A stretch of DNA of 64,000 nt from NCBI RefSeq assembly GCF_039614725.1, contig NZ_CP154859.1, positions 3,472,001-3,536,000 on the forward strand, in the 5' to 3' direction. A program made the translations under genes and the position numbers. Under the pieces are notes generated by a model, which made no database searches, was not told the DNA's origin, and was given only the letters and a program-made list of their open reading frames with translations. This DNA is from Thauera sp. JM12B12 (GTDB lineage: Bacteria; Pseudomonadota; Gammaproteobacteria; Burkholderiales; Rhodocyclaceae). Shown here one piece after another: positions 58,801 to 64,000 of this stretch. How positions within the stretch are numbered: the first letter of the stretch is position 1; every line of letters starts with the position of its first letter.

Positions 58801-59445
58801 GTCCACCGAGGAGGACGTCTCCACCGTGTCGGTGAGCGCCTTGAACGCGACCCAGCAGCCCGAGTAGCGCGACAGCGCAAAGCCGTGCAGGCCGTACTCG
58901 AGGTATTCCTGGATGCCCGCCGGCGCCAGCACCGGCATCATCAGCCCCTTGAACACGTGCTCGGTCTGATGCGGCAGGGTCGAGGACTTGGCGGCGTGGT
59001 CGTCGCCGGCGATCACCAGCACGCCGCCGTGCTTCGAGGTGCCGGCGGCGTTGGCGTGGCGGAACACGTCGCCGGTGCGATCCACGCCCGGGCCCTTGCC
59101 GTACCAGATCGAGAATACGCCCTCGTGCTTGGCATTGGGGTCGAGCGTGACCTGCTGCGTGCCCCACACCGAGGTCGCGGCGAGATCCTCGTTGAGGCCG
59201 GGCTGGAAGCGGATCTGCATCGGCTCGAGATACTTCTTCGCCTTCCAGAACTCCTGGTCGACGTTGCCGAGCGGCGAGCCACGGTAGCCGGTGACGAAGC
59301 CGGCGGTGTTCAGGCCGGCGGCTTCGTCGCGCATCTTCTGCATCATCGGCAGGCGCACCAGGGCCTGGATGCCGGTCATCCAGGCGCGGCCGGTCTTCAG
59401 GGTGTATTTGTCGTCGAGGCTGACGGGGGGCACGGTGTTCGACAT
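55864..59445 (-). CDS. Indolepyruvate:ferredoxin oxidoreductase, fused subunits
   Basis: A 1193-residue protein from ATG 59445 (MSNTVPPVSLDDKYTL). The order is an N-terminal pyruvate-oxidoreductase-like domain, the TPP domain (GIGCHYMATWL; FANLGDGTYMHSG), a ferredoxin-type cysteine cluster (CEGCGDCSDKSNC, CVKGFCPS) and the gamma-type domain (GVGGTGVVTIGALLGMAA). It oxidatively decarboxylates aryl or branched 2-oxo acids to acyl-CoA, with ferredoxin as acceptor. Here it would act on products of the dehydrogenase next to it. It is divergent from the NSS transporter. Confidence 0.92.
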   Translation of the reverse strand: MSNTVPPVSLDDKYTLKTGRAWMTGIQALVRLPMMQKMRDEAAGLNTAGFVTGYRGSPLGNVDQEFWKAKKYLEPMQIRFQPGLNEDLAATSVWGTQQVTLDPNAKHEGVFSIWYGKGPGVDRTGDVFRHANAAGTSKHGGVLVIAGDDHAAKSSTLPHQTEHVFKGLMMPVLAPAGIQEYLEYGLHGFALSRYSGCWVAFKALTDTVETSSSVDVDPFKVQTRIPTAADFPLPEDGLNLRWPDPPLVQEKRLLHHKLYAALAYCRLNNLNRTVIDSPNAKLGIITSGKSYLDVRQALDDLGIDEATASAIGLRLYKVGMVWPLEAEGVRKFAEGLDEILVIEEKRQFLEYQLKEGLYNWKDEVRPRVIGKFDEKGEWALPHADWLLPAAGELTPAMIARAIAGRIARFHTSDRIKARLAFIEAKEAALAKPRLSIQRVPHYCSGCPHNTSTKVPEGSRAIAGIGCHYMATWLSPEHTQTFCQMGGEGVPWIGQAPFTDTPHVFANLGDGTYMHSGILAIRAAVAAKVNITYKILYNDAVAMTGGQPHDGTLSVPIIARQLLAEGVGTVVVVNDGTSRAYGPADLPHGIAIRHRDEMDAVQRELRTVPAVTAIIYDQTCAAEKRRRRKRGKFPDPAKRVVINDHVCEGCGDCSDKSNCMSVGAVETEFGRKRFIDQSSCNKDYSCVKGFCPSFVTIEGGKLRKGKAAGKAAFAELPEPQLPSTATPWGILITGVGGTGVVTIGALLGMAAHLEGKGISVLDMAGLAQKGGAVWSHVRIADRQAQLHAARVAAGEANAVIGCDLVVAASDESLAKMQNGLTRVVINRDQTNTSEFVRGFAAQARSGNVGANPDPQFPAASMEAQIVDAVGADKAEFLDATRIATDLLGDSIATNLFMLGYAWQRGLVPLSRQAIERAIEINGAAVEANKAAFLWGRRAAVDLKAVNEAAKPQFGTPEHHKLSTSVDELIARRKAQLTEYQNAAYAERYARLVERVRAAETKLAPGITLLTEAVARGYHKLLAYKDEYEVARLYTATDFLKRVEEQFEGDYKLVFHLAPPTLADKDPQTGALQKKAYGPWMLKAMRTLAKFRHLRGSMLDPFARSHDRKLDRELIAEYERVVEEILLNLDRSNHEAAIELAAIPDQIRGYGHVRERYLASARKRQAALLEDFRHRRPVSAPLATKVRKTIAIIPG

Positions 59446-59587
59446 GGTGGCGTGAACCGCCGCCGGCAGGAACCTGCGCACGGGTAGCGCACAGGAAGTG
59501 CTGGCTGGCGTTGTCTCCTTGGGTGATGAGTTTTCTGTTTCGTCCGGTTACGCGGACAACGCATCGCATGCTACGGCGCGCCGACGA

Positions 59588-59637
59588 AATAATTTTTCTG
59601 TTTTCGCCGCCGAGGCTGCGAGATAAGAAAAATTATT
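59588..59637. promoter_or_regulatory. AT-rich dyad, probable Lrp/AsnC-type operator
   Basis: AATAATTTTTCT (59588-59599) and its exact complement AGAAAAATTATT (59626-59637) are separated by 26 GC-rich bases. It lies between the divergent oxidoreductase and transporter genes. Lrp-type octamers bind spaced AT-rich dyads, and an Lrp/AsnC gene lies directly behind the transporter. Confidence 0.55.
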
Positions 59638-59805
59638 CCACTCATCACACTTACTATTCGCCGCGTCCGACCACGGCCATCCAGCCAGCGGACAGCAAAA
59701 AAACAAGGGCCATCAGGTCGCATCGAGGCCATGTCTGCGCCGCACAAACGGCAAGCGCGCGGCTACACTGCGGCCTTTTTTGCCCTCCGCGCCACGAGCG
59801 CCGAC

Positions 59806-59910
59806 ATGAACGAGGAGACTACCGTGATCCAATCCGCCACTTCCGGCCGGGTGCGGCACCCCGCACCCACCCCTGCGACCCCGATGCCGACCGTCTGCCA
59901 GGAGCGATGA
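59806..59910 (+). CDS. Possible 34-residue leader peptide before the transporter gene
   Basis: ATG 59806 opens MNEETTVIQSATSGR and ends with TGA one base before the transporter ATG (59912). It has no membrane segment and is Pro/Thr-rich near its end. Its stop-start spacing suggests coupling, but the ribosome site is weak and codon evidence is thin. Confidence 0.3.
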   Translation: MNEETTVIQSATSGRVRHPAPTPATPMPTVCQER

Positions 59911-59911
59911 C

Positions 59912-61252
59912 ATGAGCGCCACCACGCACGCCCAATGGTCGTCGCGGATGGGCTTCGTGCTCGCCGCCACCGGCTCCGCCGTCGGCCTCGGCAACATCTG
60001 GAAGTTTCCCTACATGGTCGGCCAGAGCGGCGGCGCGGCCTTCGTGCTCGTCTACCTGCTGTGCATCGCGCTGATCGGCGTGCCCATCCTGGTGTCGGAA
60101 TGGATGATCGGCCGCCGCGGCCAGAAGAACCCGATCAACACCATGGCCCAGCTCGCGCACCAGAACGGGCACACGCGCAATTGGGCGGTGGTCGGCATCG
60201 TCGGCGTGCTCGCAGCCTTCCTGATCCTGTCCTTCTACTCGGTGATCGGCGGCTGGGCGCTGGCCTATATCCGCGACGCGGCCACCGGCAGCTTCACCGG
60301 CCTGGACAAGGGCGGCGTCGGCGCGATCTTCGAGGGCTTCCTGGCCAGCCCGGGTGAGCTGCTGAGCTGGCACAGCGTGTTCATGCTGCTGACCGTGATC
60401 ATCGTGGCGATGGGCGTCTCGTCCGGCCTCGAGCGCGGCAGCAAGTTGATGATGCCGGCGCTGGCGCTGATCCTGATCGTGATGGTCGGCTATGGGATGA
60501 CCACCGGCGCCTTCGGGCAGGCGATCGCCTACCTGTTCAACCCCGACTGGAGCAAGCTCGACGGCTCGGTACTGCTGGCTGCGCTCGGCCATGCCTTCTT
60601 CACCCTGTCGCTGGGCATGGGGATCATGATGGCCTACGGCTCCTACCTCGGCGAGGATGTGAACCTGCTGCGCACCGCGCGCACCGTGGTGATCATGGAC
60701 ACCGTGTTCGCCCTGTGCGCCGGCCTGGCGATCTTCCCGATCGTGTTCGCCAACGGCCTGGACCCCGCGGCCGGCCCTGGCCTGGTGTTCGTCACCCTGC
60801 CCCTGGCCTTCGGCAACATGGGCGGCGGCCTCGTGCTGGGCACCCTGTTCTTCCTGCTGCTGACCTTCGCCGCGCTGACCTCGTCGATCTCGCTGCTGGA
60901 ACCGGTGGTCGAGCTGCTCGAGGAGCGCACGCCGATGAACCGCGTCACTGCCACCGTGGTCGCCGGCTTGACGATCTGGGCGCTGGGCATCGCCGCGCTG
61001 CTGTCCTTCAACGTGTGGAGCGAGGTCAAGCTCGCCGGGCTCAACATCTTCGACCTGCTCGACTACGTCACCAGCAAGTTCATGCTGCCGCTGGCGGGCC
61101 TGGGTGCGATCGTGTTCGCAGCCTGGAAGCTGGAGCAGGCGAGCGTGAAGCACGAGCTGCGCCTCGGCGACACCGGCTTCGCGCTGTGGACGGTGCTGGC
61201 GCGCTACGTCGCACCGCTGGGCGTGCTCTACGTGTTCTGGAACAACCTGTAA
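59912..61252 (+). CDS. Sodium-dependent amino-acid transporter, NSS (SNF) family
   Basis: A 446-residue protein with about 11-12 helices. GSAVGLGNIWKFPYMVGQSGG is the NSS helix-1 signature with sodium-site residues. FFLLLTFAALTSSISLLEP holds the second sodium-binding segment. Bacterial members import Trp, Tyr, Leu or Met. Being next to an aromatic or branched 2-oxo-acid pathway suggests aromatic amino acids. CCAGGAGCGATGAC gives the ribosome site. Confidence 0.92.
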   Translation: MSATTHAQWSSRMGFVLAATGSAVGLGNIWKFPYMVGQSGGAAFVLVYLLCIALIGVPILVSEWMIGRRGQKNPINTMAQLAHQNGHTRNWAVVGIVGVLAAFLILSFYSVIGGWALAYIRDAATGSFTGLDKGGVGAIFEGFLASPGELLSWHSVFMLLTVIIVAMGVSSGLERGSKLMMPALALILIVMVGYGMTTGAFGQAIAYLFNPDWSKLDGSVLLAALGHAFFTLSLGMGIMMAYGSYLGEDVNLLRTARTVVIMDTVFALCAGLAIFPIVFANGLDPAAGPGLVFVTLPLAFGNMGGGLVLGTLFFLLLTFAALTSSISLLEPVVELLEERTPMNRVTATVVAGLTIWALGIAALLSFNVWSEVKLAGLNIFDLLDYVTSKFMLPLAGLGAIVFAAWKLEQASVKHELRLGDTGFALWTVLARYVAPLGVLYVFWNNL

Positions 61253-61286
61253 GGCGCACCGCGCGCACCCGCGCGCGAGCGGACGA

Positions 61287-61319
61287 ACGGCCCTGCCCGC
61301 CTCACAGCGGCAGGGCCGT
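61287..61319. terminator. Hairpin between the convergent transporter and Lrp genes
   Basis: ACGGCCCTGCC and GGCAGGGCCGT pair around an 11-base loop that includes the Lrp stop codon region. It lies 35 bases after the transporter stop. Confidence 0.55.
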
Positions 61320-61760
61320 CTCGTTCTTGATCTCGCGCAGCGCCACCGCGGAGTGGGTGACGTCGATCTCGGGGATCTTGAGCAGGAAGTTGTGCATGAA
61401 GACGGACAGGGCTTCCAGGTTCGGCAGGTAGAGCTTGAGCAGGCAGTCGGTCTCGCCGAGCAGCTCGTAGCACTCCACCACCTCCTGGCAGGCCTTCACC
61501 ACCTTCTCGAAGCGCTCGAGCACGTCGGCGCTGTGCTGCTTGAGCTTGACCCGCACCCACACACAGGTGCCCAGCCCGACCTTGTGCCTATCGACGAGCG
61601 CGACGTAGCCGCGGATCACGCCCGCCTCCTCCATGTCGCGCACCCGCCGCCAGCACGGGGTCGGCGACATCCCGACCTTGTCGGCGAGCGCCTGGGTACT
61701 GAGGGTGGAGTCCTTCTGCAGGAGCGTCAGGATGTGGCGCTGCGCCGGGTCGAGCTTCAT
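61302..61760 (-). CDS. Lrp/AsnC-family regulator
   Basis: A 152-residue protein from ATG 61760. The helix-turn-helix is DSTLSTQALADKVGMSPTPCWRRVRDME, followed by the RAM effector domain (VVECYELLGETDCLLKLYLPNL). Members such as BkdR and Lrp sense amino acids. Convergent with the amino-acid transporter; the likely target is the divergent region 59446-59911. Confidence 0.92.
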   Translation of the reverse strand: MKLDPAQRHILTLLQKDSTLSTQALADKVGMSPTPCWRRVRDMEEAGVIRGYVALVDRHKVGLGTCVWVRVKLKQHSADVLERFEKVVKACQEVVECYELLGETDCLLKLYLPNLEALSVFMHNFLLKIPEIDVTHSAVALREIKNETALPL

Positions 61761-61826
61761 GAGGGGTGGCCTTGTGCGGCTGTCGTCTGGTTGCTGCGGG
61801 CGTCGGGACGCCAATGGCGAGTCCCC

Positions 61827-61897
61827 GTGGGAGCGGGTTTGCCCGCGAAAGCGGCGGCCGCGCAGCGCCGTCGTTCGCGGGCAAGCCCGCTCCCACA
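61827..61897. repeat. REP pair between Lrp and FKBP genes
   Basis: GTGGGAGCGGGTTTGCCCGCGAA and inverted TTCGCGGGCAAGCCCGCTCC, separated by about 25 bases, in a non-coding gap. Confidence 0.88.
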
Positions 61898-61920
61898 GAT
61901 CGTTGCTCCCACAAGAGGAT

Positions 61921-62265
61921 TTACAGCACCTTCAGCAGTTCGACCTCGAACACCAGGGTGGCGTTGGGCGGGATCACGCCGCCGGCGCCGCGTGCGCCGT
62001 AGCCGAGCTGGGGCGGAATGGTGAGCTTGCGCTTGCCGCCTTCCTGCATGCCCTGCACGCCCTCGTCCCAGCCGCGGATCACGTGGCCGGCACCGAGCGG
62101 GAAGGCGAAGGGGTCGTTGCGGTCCTTGCTCGAGTCGAACTTGCGCCCGTCGGTGAGCCAGCCGGTGTAATGCACCGACACCATGCGGCCCGCGACCGCG
62201 GTGTCGCCGCTGCCGACCTCGAGGTCCTCGATCACGAGTCCGCTGGCGGTGGTGGTCTGGGTCAT
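61921..62265 (-). CDS. FKBP-type peptidyl-prolyl isomerase
   Basis: A 114-residue single-domain [42 protein letters not shown] and [23 protein letters not shown] give the active-site Tyr, Asp, Phe and Trp pattern. No signal peptide is present, so it is cytoplasmic. Monocistronic, with a REP pair behind it. Confidence 0.94.
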   Translation of the reverse strand: MTQTTTASGLVIEDLEVGSGDTAVAGRMVSVHYTGWLTDGRKFDSSKDRNDPFAFPLGAGHVIRGWDEGVQGMQEGGKRKLTIPPQLGYGARGAGGVIPPNATLVFEVELLKVL

Positions 62266-62301
62266 GCCGTTCTCCTGCCTTGATGATTGAAAGTCGGCAT
62301 T

Positions 62302-62871
62302 CTAACCCTTGCTCCCCGGCACGCGCCGCACGCCGAAGCGGCTGCGGAACTTGGCGATCTTCGGCGCCACCACGTACTGGCAGTAGGGCTGATCGCTGTT
62401 GTTGACGTAGTAGTCGTGATGCTCGGGCTCGGCCGCCCAGAAGGTCGGCGCGCGCTCGACGCGGGTGACGATGGCCTTCGGGAAGACGCGTTGCTCGCCC
62501 AGTTCCTCGATCAGGTCGAGCGCGGTGCGAAGCTGGGCATCGCTGGTGACGAAGATCACCGAGCGGTACTGCGGCCCGACGTCGTTGCCCTGGCGGTCCA
62601 CCGTGGTGGGGTCGTGGATGGTGAAGAAGATCTCGAGCAACTCGCGGTAGCTGACCCGCGCCGGATCGAACACGACCTTCACGACCTCGGCATGGCCGGT
62701 GCCGCCGGTGCACACCTGGCGGTAGGTGGGCGCGTCGACATGACCGCCGCAATAGCCGGACACGACCTCCTCGACGCCATCGACGAGGTCGAACACCGCC
62801 TCCAGGCACCAGAAGCAGCCACCGCCAAGGATGGCGGTGTCGAGGGTTTGATCGGTCTTGTTCTCGTTCAT
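62302..62871 (-). CDS. msrA: Peptide-methionine (S)-S-oxide reductase
   Basis: A 189-residue protein. ILGGGCFWCLEAVF has the catalytic Cys of the GCFWC motif and SGYCGGHVDAPTYRQVCTG the next conserved block. YYVNNSDQPYCQYVVAPK is the substrate region. It repairs oxidised methionine in proteins. Cytoplasmic. Confidence 0.95.
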   Translation of the reverse strand: MNENKTDQTLDTAILGGGCFWCLEAVFDLVDGVEEVVSGYCGGHVDAPTYRQVCTGGTGHAEVVKVVFDPARVSYRELLEIFFTIHDPTTVDRQGNDVGPQYRSVIFVTSDAQLRTALDLIEELGEQRVFPKAIVTRVERAPTFWAAEPEHHDYYVNNSDQPYCQYVVAPKIAKFRSRFGVRRVPGSKG

Positions 62872-62973
62872 TTACGGACTCCATCAGGGGGTGGGTATTC
62901 ATCTCGGCAGACCGCCGGGCGCGCGATTCATTCCCGCGCCGCCAGGACGTTCTTCCGGCCTGCCGCGCCGGCG

Positions 62974-64000
62974 TCAGCGGAAGGAAAAGCCGTAGTGCAC
63001 ATCGAGCGCGGTATCGGTGCCGCCGCGCGCGATCACCGACATGCGGCGCGAGATCTGGTAGGTGAGCTTCACCAGGGTGGCCGCACCACCGAGGCTCTGC
63101 TCGAAGGACAGGAAGAGGTCCGGTCCCAGGCGCTTGCCCAGGCTCAGCACCTGGCCCGACACCGAGGGACCGCTGGCGACCGTCGAGCCGCTGCCGAGCA
63201 CCCGGCTGCTGGCGGCGCGGCTGGTGCTGTTCAACTCGCCCTGGCCGAAGGAGAAGGAATCGAAGCCCAGGCTGCGCGACAGCTCCTCGGTCATGCCGCC
63301 GCCCGGACCGCCGAGCAGCCCCGCCGCAGCCGGCAGCAGCAGGCCGAGGTCGGCGCCGGAGCCGGCATCCGGCGCGCGACCGAGCACGATCCACGACAGC
63401 TTGGCCGGATCGGGCACGTTGGGCTCGGACACCAGGCGGATCTGCGGACGCTTGGCACTGCCGGTGACCGCAACGCCAGCCTCGACCTCGAGCCCCTTGC
63501 GCAATGCGACGATATTGAGCCCGGGCGCATCGAGCGCCCCCTGGAAATTGACCACCCCGCGCTCGATCGAAAGGCTCTGCCCGTAGCCGCGATAGCTACC
63601 GCCCACGGTGGAAATCGTGCCCACCGCCGACAACGGCCTGCCAGGCTGCAGGCGGATGCGCAGGTCGCCGGCAAGGCGCGTCTCCAGCCCGAGGGCGGAC
63701 AGGTAGAGCGCGTCCCCCAGGCTCACGCGCACGTCCGCAGTCACCGCGAAGCCGCCCTCGCCCGCGGCCGCTTCCTGACGGCCGAGCACGACGACGTCGT
63801 CGGACAGGCTGGGCGGCGGCGACTCGGCGAACTCGATGTAGCCGGCGTCGGCGCGGAACTCGGCATCGAGCGCGAGCGAGCTCCAGGTGCTGCGCGCGCT
63901 GCCTGCGCCGGACACCAGCATCCAGCGGTCGTCGCGCTGCAGCAGCGGCAGGCGGTCGGCATCGAAGCGGAAGCTGCCCTCCCCGCTCGCCAGCGCCACC
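62974..64000 (-). CDS. tamB: TamB (translocation and assembly module), C-terminal part
   Basis: The frame is open to the window end, so about 342 C-terminal residues of a larger protein are seen. VGTISTVGGSYRGYGQSLSIERG and SWIVLGRAPD are typical of the TamB (DUF490) C-terminal domain. The end is a beta-rich segment with a terminal Phe-containing FSFR. TamB links the inner membrane to TamA for outer-membrane protein or lipid export. Confidence 0.88.
   Translation of the reverse strand, partial: VALASGEGSFRFDADRLPLLQRDDRWMLVSGAGSARSTWSSLALDAEFRADAGYIEFAESPPPSLSDDVVVLGRQEAAAGEGGFAVTADVRVSLGDALYLSALGLETRLAGDLRIRLQPGRPLSAVGTISTVGGSYRGYGQSLSIERGVVNFQGALDAPGLNIVALRKGLEVEAGVAVTGSAKRPQIRLVSEPNVPDPAKLSWIVLGRAPDAGSGADLGLLLPAAAGLLGGPGGGMTEELSRSLGFDSFSFGQGELNSTSRAASSRVLGSGSTVASGPSVSGQVLSLGKRLGPDLFLSFEQSLGGAATLVKLTYQISRRMSVIARGGTDTALDVHYGFSFR

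Larger units (their letters stand above)
59446..59911. promoter_or_regulatory. Divergent control region of the aromatic amino-acid module
   Basis: A 466-base gap with low GC around 59580-59700. Besides the AT dyad, a 34-codon frame lies at 59806-59910 just before the transporter. No other gene is seen. Confidence 0.55.

Noticed and set aside
57514..59487. 657-codon plus-strand open frame opposite the indolepyruvate oxidoreductase
   Set aside because: Antisense shadow of a well-conserved enzyme; no start context or domain.

Overview
This is a GC-rich (strong G/C third positions) chromosomal window from a respiratory Gram-negative bacterium. The caa3-type cytochrome oxidase genes, MaeB malic enzyme, GTP-type PEP carboxykinase, fused indolepyruvate:ferredoxin oxidoreductase, general porin and two Mrp antiporter operons together suggest a betaproteobacterium of the Rhodocyclales type (Thauera/Azoarcus-like). 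That assignment is inference from gene content, not a database match. No rRNA or tRNA gene, prophage or CRISPR array was seen.

Layout. 1-4.3 kb: end of a first Mrp-type cation/proton antiporter operon (+). 4.3-4.8 kb: a repeat-bearing gap. 4.8-6.2 kb: an RluF-like pseudouridine synthase. 6.2-12.2 kb: a second Mrp/Pha operon (-). 12.4-23.1 kb: core metabolism and envelope genes (IclR regulator, PBP7-like peptidase, patatin, malic enzyme, PEP carboxykinase, aminotransferase, lytic transglycosylase). 23.1-26.8 kb: a plastic region with ampD, a REP-associated tyrosine transposase (RAYT), a dense array of dispersed repeats and a truncated IS66 element. 26.8-31.8 kb: a porin, four toxin-antitoxin-like pairs and rpoH, which has a perfect CIRCE element in front of it.

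31.8-44.2 kb: a Sco protein, then a tightly overlapping ten-gene minus-strand operon. In transcription order it encodes a small exported protein, FolE2, an FAD oxidoreductase, a DUF1365 protein, a CFA-synthase-like methyltransferase, a chalcone-isomerase-like protein, an MFS transporter, a DUF3833 lipoprotein, an SDR and an NTF2-like protein. A MerR regulator with the B12-binding motifs of the LitR/CarH photoreceptors lies close by. The same perfect palindrome, TTTGTCCAGGACAAA, lies at the promoters of both the operon and the regulator. This looks like a self-contained light/B12-controlled membrane-lipid operon and is the most interesting system in the window.

44.2-54.3 kb: recQ, then the aa3/caa3 oxidase genes and their assembly factors (heme O and A synthases, Surf1, CtaG). 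54.7-61.8 kb: an amino-acid catabolic module made of an amino-acid dehydrogenase, the indolepyruvate oxidoreductase, an NSS-family transporter and an Lrp/AsnC regulator, with an AT-rich dyad in the divergent promoter region. 61.9-64 kb: an FKBP, MsrA and the C-terminal part of TamB.

A REP family (core GTGGGAGCGGGCTTGCCCGCGAA) is scattered through the window. In several places it is read as protein, inside or at the ends of genes of the light operon and of ctaA.
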